64,000 nt of DNA from Micromonospora zamorensis (GCF_900090275.1 NZ_LT607755.1:806001-870000), one strand, 5' to 3'. Counted from the first letter of the stretch, positions 27,939 through 37,239 are shown. Numbers and translations: made by a program. Notes: generated from the sequence alone by a model not told the origin.

Positions 27939-29393
27939 TTGCGAGACCAGGAGAGCTTTGTCCCCGTCGAGGACGAGCTCGACGACGTCACCACCGGCGA
28001 GATGGAGCTGTCGGAGCGGCAGTCCCTGCGACGCGTCCCGGGCCTGTCAACCGAGCTCACCGACGTCACCGAGGTGGAATACCGCCAGCTGCGGCTGGAG
28101 CGGGTCGTCCTGGTGGGCGTCTGGACCGAGGGCACGATCGCCGACGCGGAAAATTCGCTGACCGAGCTTGCCGCGCTGGCCGAGACGGCCGGTTCGCAGG
28201 TGCTCGAAGGGCTCATTCAGCGTCGCACACGACCCGACCCGGCGACGTACATTGGCCGCGGCAAGGTCGACGACCTCGGCGCGGTGGTGCTTTCCACCGG
28301 CGCCGACACGGTCATCTGCGACGGTGAGCTGTCGCCGTCGCAGCTGCGCAACCTGGAGCAGCGCACCAAGGTCAAGGTTGTCGACCGGACGGCGCTGATC
28401 CTCGACATCTTCGCCCAGCACGCCAAGAGCAAGGAAGGTAAGGCGCAGGTCGAGCTGGCCCAGCTCCAATACCTGCTGCCCCGACTGCGCGGTTGGGGTG
28501 AGACGCTCTCCCGGCAGACCGGTGGTTCCGGCCGGGGCGGCGGCGCCGGTGGCGGTGTGGGTGTGCGTGGTCCCGGTGAAACCAAGCTGGAGACCGACCG
28601 GCGGCGTATCCGCCACCGCATCTCCCGGCTGCGCCGTGAGATCAAGAACATGCGGACGGTACGCGTCACCAAGCGTGCCCGACGCACCCGCAACTCGATC
28701 CCCGCCGTGGCCATCGCCGGCTACACCAACGCCGGCAAGTCGAGCCTGCTCAACCGGCTGACGGACGCGGGTGTGCTGGTGGAGAACGCGCTGTTCGCGA
28801 CGTTGGACCCGACCACCCGTAAGGCCACCGCCTCGGACGGGCGGATCTACACGCTCTCCGACACGGTCGGCTTCGTCCGGCACCTCCCGCACCAGATCGT
28901 CGAGGCGTTCCGCTCGACGCTTGAGGAGGTCGCGGAGGCGGATCTGGTGGTGCACGTCGTCGACGGCACCCACCCGGATCCGGAGGAGCAGGTCCGGGCG
29001 GTGCACGAGGTGCTCGCCGAGGTGAGCGCCGACCGGCTCCCCGAGCTGCTGGTGGTCAACAAGACCGACGCCGCCGACGAGGACACTCTGCTGCGGCTCA
29101 AGCGGCTCTGGCCGGACGCGATCTTCGTATCGGCGTACTCCGGCAGGGGCATCGAGGACCTGCGCTCGGCGATCGAGGACCGGCTGCCGCAGCCGGCCGT
29201 CGAGGTCCGGGCGGTCCTGCCGTACGACCGGGGTGACCTGGTGTCCCGGGTGCACCGCACCGGTGAGGTGCTCAGCACGTCGCACCTGCCGGAGGGCACC
29301 CTGCTGCACGTCCGCGTCAGTGCGGAGCTGGCTGCGGAGCTGGCGCCGTTCGACGTCGCGCGGCAGGGCCAGGCGGCCGGCACCCGGTCCTGA
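27939..29393 (+). CDS. hflX: GTPase HflX
   Basis: Ribosome-binding GTPase that splits stalled or hibernating ribosomes. The protein has 484 residues with an N-terminal HflX domain (IGRGKVDDL, DGELSPSQLRNLE), a Gly-rich linker and GPGETKLETDRR. The G domain has G1 GYTNAGKSS, G3 DTVGF and G4 NKTD. I choose the TTG at 27939 because AGGAGA lies 6-11 bases upstream; an ATG at 27894 would add 15 unconserved residues without a ribosome site. Confidence 0.9.
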   Translation: MRDQESFVPVEDELDDVTTGEMELSERQSLRRVPGLSTELTDVTEVEYRQLRLERVVLVGVWTEGTIADAENSLTELAALAETAGSQVLEGLIQRRTRPDPATYIGRGKVDDLGAVVLSTGADTVICDGELSPSQLRNLEQRTKVKVVDRTALILDIFAQHAKSKEGKAQVELAQLQYLLPRLRGWGETLSRQTGGSGRGGGAGGGVGVRGPGETKLETDRRRIRHRISRLRREIKNMRTVRVTKRARRTRNSIPAVAIAGYTNAGKSSLLNRLTDAGVLVENALFATLDPTTRKATASDGRIYTLSDTVGFVRHLPHQIVEAFRSTLEEVAEADLVVHVVDGTHPDPEEQVRAVHEVLAEVSADRLPELLVVNKTDAADEDTLLRLKRLWPDAIFVSAYSGRGIEDLRSAIEDRLPQPAVEVRAVLPYDRGDLVSRVHRTGEVLSTSHLPEGTLLHVRVSAELAAELAPFDVARQGQAAGTRS

Positions 29394-29442
29394 GCCCCAC
29401 GGCGTCATCCACCTGAAACGCGTGGCATGCGACACTGGCCGA

Positions 29443-31170
29443 ATGCGCCGCGTTGTTTCCTCGGTCACGGTTGCCCTCGGCCTGCTCGGGGCAACCGTGG
29501 CGCTCGCCGGAGTCGCCGCTGCGGCCCCCGCGCCCGTGTCGTCGGGGCTGTCCGCTGCCGCTCCCGGTCAGAAGCGGTGCACGATCGTCGACGAGCGCCT
29601 GCGAGAGCTGTCCGGGCTGGTCGCGACCAAGAGCGGTTACATCGTCATCAACGATGGCACCGAGGTCCCGGCACGCAAGCGGGTCTTCTTCCTCGACAGC
29701 AAGTGCAAGATCTCGAAGGAGCCGGTCCGGTACTCCGGGCAGGGCCCCTTCGACACCGAGGATCTGGCTCTCTCCAAGGACGGCAGCACCCTCTGGATCG
29801 CCGACATCGGCGACAACGCCGACTCGAAGGAGCGCCGCAGCCGCATCGCGCTCTGGTCGATGCCGGTCACCGGCACCAAGCAGCCGACGCTGCACCGGCT
29901 CGCGTACCCGGAGGCCAAACCGCGCGACGCCGAGGCGTTGCTCATCGGCGACGACGGTAAGCCGCTCATCATCACGAAGGTGACCAGCGGCAAGGCCGAG
30001 ATCTACACCCCGACGGCGGCCCTGAAGAGCGGCGACACCGACCCGGTGCCGATGAGCAGGGCCGGCGAGATCGAGCTGCCCAAGACGCAGACGGAGAACC
30101 CGCTCAACACGTTCGGTCGGATCGCCATCACCGGCGCGGCCCGGTCCCCGGACGGCTCCCGGGTGGTCCTGCGCACCTACGCGGACGCCTTCGAGTACGA
30201 CGTGAGCGGCGGCGACATCGTCGGCGCGCTCACCACCGGCAAGCCCCGGGTGACGGCGTTGGCCGACCCGTTCGGCGAGGCCATCAGCTACACGCCGGAC
30301 GGGAAGTCGTTCCTGACCGTCTCCGACGCGGCCCGCTTCGCCGAGGACGAGCCCCTCGACATCCTCAGCTACACACCGTCCACCTCGACAGCGGTGCCAC
30401 TCGCAGCGGCCGGCGGTGCCAAGCCGGCCGCGGCGAAGTCGTGGACCGACGGTCTGAGCCTCGACGACATCACCTACCTGGTCGGCGCCGTCGGGTTGAT
30501 CGGCCTCCTGTTGGTCGGCGCCGGGATCATCGGCATCGTCCGGGCCCGCCGACGGCCGCCGGCCGCAGACGGGCCCGACTCGCCGGATCCGGATGGTGAG
30601 CCGTCAGGCCCACGTGCCGGTCGTGCCGCCGACGGGCCCGCGGGGCCCACCGGCCGGAAGAGCGGTGTCTACGGTGGTGGCGCGCCAGCGGGTGGCGCGG
30701 TCTACGGCGGTGCCGCGGGTCGCGGCGGCCCGGCCCCGGCGGGTGGTGCGGTGTACGGCGGCGGTGGTCGCCCGGCCGTCGCCGACGGTGGCTACGGCAC
30801 GCCACGGCCGGAAGCCGGCAGCGGCGTGTACGGCGGAGGTCGTCCCCCAGCCGGCGGAGGTCGTCCCCCGGTCAGTGGTGGCGCTCGTCCTCCGGCCAGT
30901 GGTGGCGGTCGCCCCCCGGCTGCTGGTGGCGGTCGCCCACAGGGTGCTGGCGGTCGTCCGCAGAGTGGGGGCGGTCGTCCTGGCGGCGGTGTGTACGGCG
31001 ATGGCGGCGGCCAGCCCGGCGCCGGTCGGGCGGAGCCGCCCCGGCGCGGTGGGCAGGAACCCGACCAGCGGGGCCAGCGGCCCGGCCGCCGGCGTGACGA
31101 CGACGGGCCCGTCGATCCGTACGGGCAGTATCCCGGGGGCGGCCGCGGCTATCGGGGCGACCGCTACTGA
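29443..31170 (+). CDS. Exported beta-propeller-like membrane protein with glycine-rich tail
   Basis: Protein of 575 residues, function unknown. It has a signal peptide (1-27, ending AAAAP) and an extracellular domain (about 40-330) with repeated short strands and motifs such as LSKDGSTLWIADIGDNADS, typical of propeller or SMP-30-like folds. A membrane segment (about 344-367) is followed by RARRR. The tail of about 200 residues is built of Gly/Pro/Arg-rich repeats with GVYGGG and GGGRPP. Positive residues after the membrane segment place the tail in the cytoplasm. Start ATG at 29443 fits the signal peptide. Confidence 0.82.
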   Translation: MRRVVSSVTVALGLLGATVALAGVAAAAPAPVSSGLSAAAPGQKRCTIVDERLRELSGLVATKSGYIVINDGTEVPARKRVFFLDSKCKISKEPVRYSGQGPFDTEDLALSKDGSTLWIADIGDNADSKERRSRIALWSMPVTGTKQPTLHRLAYPEAKPRDAEALLIGDDGKPLIITKVTSGKAEIYTPTAALKSGDTDPVPMSRAGEIELPKTQTENPLNTFGRIAITGAARSPDGSRVVLRTYADAFEYDVSGGDIVGALTTGKPRVTALADPFGEAISYTPDGKSFLTVSDAARFAEDEPLDILSYTPSTSTAVPLAAAGGAKPAAAKSWTDGLSLDDITYLVGAVGLIGLLLVGAGIIGIVRARRRPPAADGPDSPDPDGEPSGPRAGRAADGPAGPTGRKSGVYGGGAPAGGAVYGGAAGRGGPAPAGGAVYGGGGRPAVADGGYGTPRPEAGSGVYGGGRPPAGGGRPPVSGGARPPASGGGRPPAAGGGRPQGAGGRPQSGGGRPGGGVYGDGGGQPGAGRAEPPRRGGQEPDQRGQRPGRRRDDDGPVDPYGQYPGGGRGYRGDRY

Positions 31171-31190
31171 TGAGCGTCGCCGCGCTCACG

Positions 31191-31280
31191 CGCCCCTGAA
31201 CAACCAACGCGGGTAGCGCGCGCGCCTGAACAGCGGGCGTGGGTGGGCCGCGCTTCTGAACAGCGGGCGCGGGTGGGCGC
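31191..31280. repeat. Three 30-bp direct repeats
   Basis: Three adjacent 30-base copies (31191-31220, 31221-31250, 31251-31280). All share CTGAACA at position 6, and the second and third differ at only a few bases. They lie between the propeller gene and lexA (convergent). No gene is supported here. Confidence 0.75.
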
Positions 31281-31304
31281 CGTGGGCACCCACCCGCCGG
31301 CCGC

Positions 31305-32093
31305 TCAGATTCGGCGCAGGACCGCCACGACCCGGCCCATGATGGTGGCGTCGTCACCGGGGATCGGGTCGAAGGCCGGGTTCTGCGGCATCAGCCAGAC
31401 GTGCCCGTCGCGCCGTCGGTAGGTCTTCACGGTCGCCTCGCCGTCAAGCATGGCGGCCACGATCTCGCCGGAGTCGGCGGTCGGCTGCTGCCGGACGACG
31501 ACCCAGTCGCCGTCGCAGATCGCCGCGTCGAGCATCGAGTCGCCCTTGACCTGGAGCATGAAGACTTCGCCCTCGCCCACCAGCTCGCGGGGGAGCGGGA
31601 AGATGTCCTCCACGGCCTGCTCGGCGAGGATTGGCCCACCGGCGGCGATCCGACCGAGCATCGGCACGTACGCCGGGGTCGGCCGCTGCGCCCGGGACAG
31701 CTCGTCGTCGATGGCCTCGCTGGGAGCACGGACGTCCACCGCGCGCGGCCGATTCGGGTCGCGGCGCAGGAAGCCCTTCTTCTCCAGCTCCTTGAGCTGG
31801 TAGGCGACGCTGGACGGCGACACCAGGCCGACGGCCTCGCCGATCTCGCGGACGCTCGGCGGGTAGCCGTGCCGCTCGACCCAGGTGCGGATGAACTCCA
31901 GGATGCGACGCTGGCGAGCGGTCAGGTCGATCGTCGCCGGGTCGGGGAAGGCGCTGACCACCGGGGTGACCTGGCGCACGGCGGGCTGACCCGTCCGGCT
32001 GCGCGCGGCGCTGCGGCGTCGGGTGGTGGCCGGCGGGCCCGCCTCGGTGATCTGCTGCGGGCTCTTCGGCCGGCTGGCCCGGTCCTCGGTCAC
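31305..32093 (-). CDS. lexA: SOS repressor LexA
   Basis: Represses DNA-damage genes and self-cleaves with RecA. The protein has 262 residues. A non-conserved N-terminal tail (about 55) precedes the winged helix ([33 protein letters not shown]). The cleavage site Ala-Gly is in GRIAAGGP, the nucleophile Ser in GDSM and the Lys in TVKTY. I use GTG 32093, which has AGGGAGGA upstream. Three SOS-box-like sequences lie in the divergent region with nrdR and suggest autoregulation. Confidence 0.95.
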   Translation of the reverse strand: MTEDRASRPKSPQQITEAGPPATTRRRSAARSRTGQPAVRQVTPVVSAFPDPATIDLTARQRRILEFIRTWVERHGYPPSVREIGEAVGLVSPSSVAYQLKELEKKGFLRRDPNRPRAVDVRAPSEAIDDELSRAQRPTPAYVPMLGRIAAGGPILAEQAVEDIFPLPRELVGEGEVFMLQVKGDSMLDAAICDGDWVVVRQQPTADSGEIVAAMLDGEATVKTYRRRDGHVWLMPQNPAFDPIPGDDATIMGRVVAVLRRI

Positions 32094-32190
32094 GTCCGTC
32101 CTCCCTGGTCGGCGCTGGGTGCCTCGTCGGCTCGTGGTGCGTGCGGTGGTGCCACGTTGTTCATGACCGTATAGGTGAGATCGGTCATTT

Positions 32191-32206
32191 TCAAACATCT
32201 GTACGA
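32191..32206. promoter_or_regulatory. Candidate SOS box 1
   Basis: TCAAACATCTGTACGA matches 10 of 12 defined positions of the actinobacterial LexA box TCGAAC-N4-GTTCGA. It lies about 100 bases upstream of the lexA start. Confidence 0.55.
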
Positions 32207-32243
32207 CCTCTCACCGGCGTGTCGGGGTGAAAAAGCGCTCCGG

Positions 32244-32259
32244 TCGTACGGATGTTCTG
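32244..32259. promoter_or_regulatory. Candidate SOS box 2
   Basis: TCGTACGGATGTTCTG matches 9 of 12 defined positions of TCGAAC-N4-GTTCGA. It is spaced 53 bases from box 1. Confidence 0.45.
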
Positions 32260-32276
32260 ATAAATGGTACGTCAGG

Positions 32277-32292
32277 TAGCACTGGTGTTCGA
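32277..32292. promoter_or_regulatory. Candidate SOS box 3
   Basis: TAGCACTGGTGTTCGA has a perfect right half and a weak left half (9 of 12 positions). It lies between the other boxes and the nrdR leader. Confidence 0.35.
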
Positions 32293-32457
32293 TCATCGGC
32301 CGTTTTCCCTGTCACTCTGGCCCGCTGGCCGGTAACCCGGGCGGGGCGTTCGCGTTGGGTCTTCGGGCGTGCCGATGGTCGTGGATGACCGGATGGTCCG
32401 TGACGCGCCGGACACGCCGGTCAACTTGACCCGGCTTCCCCAGCGACATACGGTCAA

Positions 32458-32473
32458 CCCCTAGATGTAGTAG
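32458..32473. promoter_or_regulatory. Candidate NrdR box
   Basis: CCCCTAGATGTAGTAG is an imperfect palindrome close to the NrdR-box form CnACTAnATnTAGTnG described upstream of actinobacterial nrd genes. It lies 160 bases before nrdR, where autoregulation of nrdR-nrdJ would act. NrdR boxes usually come in pairs; I see only one clear copy. Confidence 0.5.
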
Positions 32474-32540
32474 TGACACGGGCGTAAGTTGCCCACAGGT
32501 TGGGTCCGACTACCGACCGCACTCCCGTAACGTCGATCAC

Positions 32541-32570
32541 GGCGGGCGCCCACCGAGGGTGGCGCCGCCG
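32541..32570 (+). promoter_or_regulatory. Leader hairpin before nrdR
   Basis: GC-rich bulged inverted repeat (GGCGGGCGCCCACC with GGTGGCGCCGCC, loop GAG) in the nrdR leader. It ends about 60 bases before the start codon. No cobalamin-riboswitch consensus was recognised here, although the downstream reductase needs B12. Confidence 0.35.
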
Positions 32571-32632
32571 TGGTGAGTCGTGCCCGGGACTGTCCGGTGT
32601 GGGCGCAGTTGATCATTTTTAGGAGGTGGGCG

Positions 32633-33133
32633 ATGCGGTGTCCGTACTGCCGGCACGCTGACTCCCGGGTGGTCGACTCGCGGGAGGCCGACGACGGCCA
32701 GCTCATCCGACGGCGGCGTTCCTGCCCGGAATGCGGCAAGCGGTTCACCACCGTCGAGGAGGCGGTCCTCGCTGTCGTCAAGCGCAGCGGGGTGACCGAG
32801 CCGTTCAGTCGTACGAAGATCATCGGCGGGGTGCGCAAGGCGTGCCAGGGCCGGCCGGTGGACGACGACTCACTCGCGCTGCTCGCGCAGCGGGTGGAGG
32901 AGACGGTCCGGGCCAAGGGGGCCGCCGAGATCCCCAGCCACGACGTGGGCCTGGCGATCCTGGGCCCACTGCGCGACCTGGACGAAATCGCCTACCTGCG
33001 GTTCGCCAGCGTCTACCGCTCCTTCGACTCACTCGCCGACTTCGAGCGCGAGATCGAGACGTTGCGGGCCGCGGCGCGCGCCCGGGGGCAGGGCAGGGCC
33101 GATGCGGTTGAGGCCGCCGGCCGTACCAGCTGA
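32633..33133 (+). CDS. nrdR: Transcriptional repressor NrdR
   Basis: Nucleotide-sensing repressor of ribonucleotide reductase genes, 166 residues. It has an N-terminal zinc ribbon (MRCPYC and CPECGKRF) and an ATP-cone domain ([20 protein letters not shown]). Start ATG at 32633 has AGGAGG upstream. It is followed by nrdJ after 67 bases, the standard nrdR-nrdJ operon. Confidence 0.95.
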   Translation: MRCPYCRHADSRVVDSREADDGQLIRRRRSCPECGKRFTTVEEAVLAVVKRSGVTEPFSRTKIIGGVRKACQGRPVDDDSLALLAQRVEETVRAKGAAEIPSHDVGLAILGPLRDLDEIAYLRFASVYRSFDSLADFEREIETLRAAARARGQGRADAVEAAGRTS

Positions 33134-33200
33134 ATCTTCACAGTTTTTCAAGAGATTGGGACGCGCGGTGGGTGACCGCGCAGACGAGGGGGGCGACGGC

Positions 33201-36065
33201 GTGACAACTAGCCGTTCACGAAACAAGGCAGGCGCGGGGCTGAAGATCGAGCGGGTGTGGACGACCGAGGGGGTCCACCCGTACGACGAGGCCACCTGGG
33301 AGCGCCGCGACGTCGTGATGACGAACTGGCGGGACGGCTCGATCAACTTCGAGCAGCGGGGGGTCGAGTTCCCGCAGTCGTGGAGCGTCAACGCGGCCAA
33401 CATCGTGACCACCAAGTACTTCCGGGGCGCGGTGGGGACCCCGGAGCGGGAGTGGTCGCTCAAGCAGCTGATCGACCGGGTGGTCACCACCTACCGCACC
33501 GCGGGCGAGGAGTACGGCTACTTCGCCAGCCCGGCCGACGCCGAGATCTTCGACCACGAGCTGACCTGGATGCTGCTGCACCAGGTGTTCAGCTTCAACT
33601 CGCCGGTCTGGTTCAACGTCGGCACGCCGTCGCCGCAGCAGGTCAGCGCCTGTTTCATCCTGGCCGTCGACGACTCGATGGACTCGATCCTCGACTGGTA
33701 CAAGGAGGAGGGGCTGATCTTCAAGGGCGGCTCCGGCTCCGGGGTCAACCTGTCGCGGATCCGCTCGTCGCGTGAGCTGCTCTCCTCCGGCGGCACCGCC
33801 TCGGGCCCGGTCAGCTTCATGCGGGGCGCCGACGCCTCCGCCGGCACCATCAAGTCCGGCGGCGCGACCCGCCGGGCGGCCAAGATGGTCATCCTCGACG
33901 TGGACCACCCGGACATCGAGGAGTTCGTGGTCACGAAGGCGCGCGAGGAGCACAAGATCCGCGCCCTGCGCGACGCCGGGTTCGACATGGACCTCGGCGG
34001 CTCCGACATCGTCAGCGTGCAGTACCAGAACGCCAACAACTCGGTCCGGGTCTCCGACGAGTTCATGTCGGCGGTGGAGACCGGCGGCGGCTTCGACCTG
34101 CGCGGTCGGCTGGACGGCTCGGTGATCGACACCGTCGACGCAAAGAAGCTGTTCCGCACCATCTCCCAGGCCGCCTGGGAGTGCGCCGACCCGGGCCTGC
34201 AGTACGACGACACGATCAACGACTGGCACACCTGCCCGGAGACCGGGCGGATCACCGCGTCGAACCCGTGCTCGGAGTACCTGCACCTGGACAACTCCTC
34301 GTGCAACCTGGCCTCGCTCAACCTGATGAAGTTCCTCCGCGCCGACGGTGGCTTCGAGGTGGAGAAGTTCGTCAAGTCCGTCGAGTTCGTCATCACCGCG
34401 ATGGACATCTCGATCTGCTTCGCGGACTTCCCGACCGAGAAGATCGGTGAGACCTCCCGCGCCTACCGGCAGCTCGGCATCGGCTACGCCAACCTCGGCG
34501 CCCTGCTGATGGCCACCGGCCTGCCGTACGACTCGGACCAGGGCCGCTCGGTCGCCGCGTCGATCACGTCGCTGATGACCGGCACCGCCTACCGCCGTTC
34601 CGCCGAGTTGGCCGGCGTCGTCGGCCCGTACGACGGCTACGCCCGCAACGCCGAGCCGCACAAGCGGGTCATGCGCAAGCACGCCGCGGCCAACGACGAG
34701 ATCAAGCCGACCAGCCCGGTGGCCACCGCGATCGTCCGTGAGGCGACCAAGCAGTGGACCCAGGGCAACAAGATCGGTGACAAGTTCGGTTGGCGCAACG
34801 CGCAGGCGAGTGTCCTCGCCCCGACCGGCACGATCGGCTTCATGATGGACTGCGACACGACCGGCGTTGAGCCGGACCTGGCGCTGGTCAAGTTCAAGAA
34901 GCTGGTCGGCGGCGGCTCGATGCAGATCGTCAACCAGACGGTTCCGCGCGCCCTGCGCAGCCTCGGGTACCCCGAGGAGCAGGTCGAAGCGATCGTCGAG
35001 CACATCGCCGACCACGGCCACGTGGTGGACGCCCCCGGCCTCAAGCCGGAGCACTACCCGGTCTTCGATTGCGCCATGGGGGAGCGGACGATCGCCCCGA
35101 TGGGTCACGTGCGGATGATGGCGGCCATCCAGCCGTTCGTCTCCGGCGCGATCTCCAAGACGGTCAACATGCCGGAGGCGGCCACCGTCGAGGACGTCGA
35201 GAAGATCTACTTCGAGGGCTGGAAGCTCGGCCTCAAGGCGCTGGCGATCTACCGGGACAACTGCAAGGTCGGTCAGCCGCTCTCGGTCGCGAAGTCCAAC
35301 AAGGCCACCGAGCCGGCCGCCGTCGAGGCCGCGCCGGTCGCGGTGGAGAAGGTCATCGAGTACCGGCCGGTGCGTAAGCGCCTGCCGAAGAAGCGCCCGT
35401 CCGAGACGGTCAGCTTCTCCGTCGGAGGCGCCGAGGGCTACCTCACCGCGTCGTCCTACCCGGACGACGGCCTCGGCGAGGTCTTCCTCAAGATGTCCAA
35501 GCAGGGCTCGACCCTGGCCGGGGTGATGGACGCCTTCTCGGTGGCCATCAGCATCGGTCTGCAGTACGGCGTGCCGCTGGAGACGTTCGTCAGCAAGTTC
35601 ACCAACATGCGCTTCGAGCCGGCCGGCATGACCGACGACCCGGACGTGCGGATGGCGGCCTCGGTGATGGACTACATCTTCCGTCGCCTGGCGCTGGACT
35701 TCCTGCCCTACGAGCGCCGCGCCGAGCTGGGCATCTTCACCGCTTCGGAGCGGGCCGCCCAACTGCGGGCCGAGGCCGACGCGGAGGCCGCCGGCGTCAC
35801 CGGTGCCGAGCTCACCGCGATGGCGTCCTCGGCGCCCGTGGAGGCCCCGGCCAAGTCGGAGGCCGTCGCGCAGCCGGCCCAGGAGATGGCCGACGTGGCC
35901 GCCGCCAAGCCGGCGCCGAGTGTGGGTTCCAGCACCGAACTGCTGGAGGCCGTGATCGGCAAGGCCGCCGACGCACCGCTCTGCTTCACCTGCGGCACGA
36001 AGATGCGCCCGGCCGGCAGCTGCTATGTCTGCGAGGGCTGCGGTTCCACCAGCGGCTGCAGCTGA
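33201..36065 (+). CDS. nrdJ: Adenosylcobalamin-dependent (class II) ribonucleotide reductase
   Basis: Reduces ribonucleotides to deoxyribonucleotides using a cobalamin-generated thiyl radical. The protein has 954 residues. The redox Cys is in SACFILAVDDSMDS (about 150). The radical Cys region is NPCSEY (about 355), followed by NSSCNLASLNL. TGTIGFMMDCDTTG lies in the barrel. The C-terminus has a Cys-rich tail (CFTCGTK...CYVCEGCG) that probably binds zinc or carries the reducing thiols. The GTG at 33201 follows GAGGGGGG; a GTG at 33168 is an alternative. It makes dNTP supply oxygen-independent but B12-dependent. Confidence 0.95.
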   Translation: MTTSRSRNKAGAGLKIERVWTTEGVHPYDEATWERRDVVMTNWRDGSINFEQRGVEFPQSWSVNAANIVTTKYFRGAVGTPEREWSLKQLIDRVVTTYRTAGEEYGYFASPADAEIFDHELTWMLLHQVFSFNSPVWFNVGTPSPQQVSACFILAVDDSMDSILDWYKEEGLIFKGGSGSGVNLSRIRSSRELLSSGGTASGPVSFMRGADASAGTIKSGGATRRAAKMVILDVDHPDIEEFVVTKAREEHKIRALRDAGFDMDLGGSDIVSVQYQNANNSVRVSDEFMSAVETGGGFDLRGRLDGSVIDTVDAKKLFRTISQAAWECADPGLQYDDTINDWHTCPETGRITASNPCSEYLHLDNSSCNLASLNLMKFLRADGGFEVEKFVKSVEFVITAMDISICFADFPTEKIGETSRAYRQLGIGYANLGALLMATGLPYDSDQGRSVAASITSLMTGTAYRRSAELAGVVGPYDGYARNAEPHKRVMRKHAAANDEIKPTSPVATAIVREATKQWTQGNKIGDKFGWRNAQASVLAPTGTIGFMMDCDTTGVEPDLALVKFKKLVGGGSMQIVNQTVPRALRSLGYPEEQVEAIVEHIADHGHVVDAPGLKPEHYPVFDCAMGERTIAPMGHVRMMAAIQPFVSGAISKTVNMPEAATVEDVEKIYFEGWKLGLKALAIYRDNCKVGQPLSVAKSNKATEPAAVEAAPVAVEKVIEYRPVRKRLPKKRPSETVSFSVGGAEGYLTASSYPDDGLGEVFLKMSKQGSTLAGVMDAFSVAISIGLQYGVPLETFVSKFTNMRFEPAGMTDDPDVRMAASVMDYIFRRLALDFLPYERRAELGIFTASERAAQLRAEADAEAAGVTGAELTAMASSAPVEAPAKSEAVAQPAQEMADVAAAKPAPSVGSSTELLEAVIGKAADAPLCFTCGTKMRPAGSCYVCEGCGSTSGCS

Positions 36066-36081
36066 CGTACGAACGCGAGAT

Positions 36082-36126
36082 CCGCGAGCGCGGCAGGGAT
36101 CCCCTGCCGCGCTCGCGGCGTTTTTT
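36082..36126 (+). terminator. Rho-independent terminator of nrdJ
   Basis: Perfect 17-bp stem (36082-36098 with 36102-36118), 3-base loop, then CG and a run of six T. It is the most canonical terminator in the window, 16 bases after the nrdJ stop. Confidence 0.95.
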
Positions 36127-36202
36127 GATCGACTCGCGTTCCAGGAAACCGGTGCATCAACCTCGCCAGGACACCCCGACTTCACGAAACCCGAGTCGAT
36201 CA
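36126..36202. repeat. Intergenic palindrome 3
   Basis: Imperfect inverted repeat whose outer 11 bp are perfect (TGATCGACTCG at 36126-36136 with 36192-36202). It continues inward with matches around GTT, AA and CGG. The right arm read in reverse is clearly related to the arms of the palindrome at 60047-60127 (TGATCSACTCG, TTTC, GAAGTCG). Confidence 0.75.
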
Positions 36203-36289
36203 TGCGGCCGCAGCACTCCAGGAGGCGGGTGAGGCAGCGCACAGGAATGGGGGCTGAATTGCCGAGGAACGGGCTGCGACGATGAGGGC

Positions 36290-37225
36290 ATGACGACCGC
36301 CGAGGCGTACGCGGAGTTCGGCAGGCGTGAGGCGCGCGGGGTGTCGCCCACCTATGAGCGTCTGTCGCATGCCGTCGCCGACGACGATGCCCTGCTCGCC
36401 CTGCTGGATGCGCTTCCGCCGGCCAAGCGGCAGCCCAACCTGTTGTTCAGTGTCGTCCGCTGGCTCGGCGGCCCGGTCGACGACAGGGCCGCCTTTCACG
36501 ATTTCACTGTGACGCACTGGCCCGCCGTCAAGGCGGAGCTGCTCACCCGGGCCACCCAGACGAACGAGAGCGGCCGGTGTGCGGTCCTGCTGCCGGTGCT
36601 CGCCGCGCTGCCGCAACCCCTCGCCCTGCTGGAGGTCGGCGCGTCCGCCGGGCTCTGCCTCTACCCCGACCGGTACGCGTACCGCTACGGCGAGCACCAG
36701 GTCGGCTCCGGCGAGCCGGTCCTGGAGTGCGCGGCCAACGGTCTGGTGCCGCCGACCCGCGTACCCCAGGTGGTGTGGCGGGCCGGCCTGGACCTCAACC
36801 CTCTCGACGTGACCGACCCCGGCGACGTGTCCTGGTTGGACGCGTTGATCTGGCCGGAGCACGCGCACCGGCGGGCCCGGCTGCGCGCCGCTGCGGCGGT
36901 CGCCGCGGCCGACCCGCCGCTGCTGCTCCGCGGCGATCTGGTGGACGACCTGCCGGCGCTGGCCGCCCGGGCACCGGCCGACGCGACGCTGGTGGTCTTC
37001 CACACGTCAGTGCTCTACCAGGTGCCGCCGCCGCGCCGGGAGGAGTTCGTCCGGCTGGTCCGTGAGCTGCCCGGTCACTGGATCGCGAACGAGGCCCCGG
37101 AGGTGCTGCGGCACGACGGGCTGCCCGACCCGCCCGACGATGCCATGCACAACGTCCTCGCGTTGGACGGCAGGCCGTTGGCCTGGGCCCGGGGCCACGG
37201 CCAGGCGATGACCTGGTTCGGGTGA
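36290..37225 (+). CDS. DUF2332 domain-containing protein
   Basis: Protein of 311 residues matching DUF2332 over its length. Features are an early REARGVSPTYERL motif, QPNLLFSVVRWLGG, and a Rossmann-like ALLEVGASAGLCL reminiscent of a methyltransferase nucleotide loop. HTSVLYQVP lies near the end. Function unknown. ATG at 36290. It converges on the MerR gene with a 14-base gap. Confidence 0.85.
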   Translation: MTTAEAYAEFGRREARGVSPTYERLSHAVADDDALLALLDALPPAKRQPNLLFSVVRWLGGPVDDRAAFHDFTVTHWPAVKAELLTRATQTNESGRCAVLLPVLAALPQPLALLEVGASAGLCLYPDRYAYRYGEHQVGSGEPVLECAANGLVPPTRVPQVVWRAGLDLNPLDVTDPGDVSWLDALIWPEHAHRRARLRAAAAVAAADPPLLLRGDLVDDLPALAARAPADATLVVFHTSVLYQVPPPRREEFVRLVRELPGHWIANEAPEVLRHDGLPDPPDDAMHNVLALDGRPLAWARGHGQAMTWFG

Positions 37226-37239
37226 CGCCGTGAGTCGGC

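Noticed and set aside
31191..31280. CRISPR-like array
   Set aside because: The 30-base units are contiguous, without unique spacers, and no cas genes are nearby.
32300..32630. Cobalamin riboswitch upstream of nrdR-nrdJ
   Set aside because: No B12-box consensus was recognised; only a simple GC hairpin is present.
33216..36242. Reverse open frame of about 1000 codons over nrdJ
   Set aside because: Shadow of nrdJ; no known motif.
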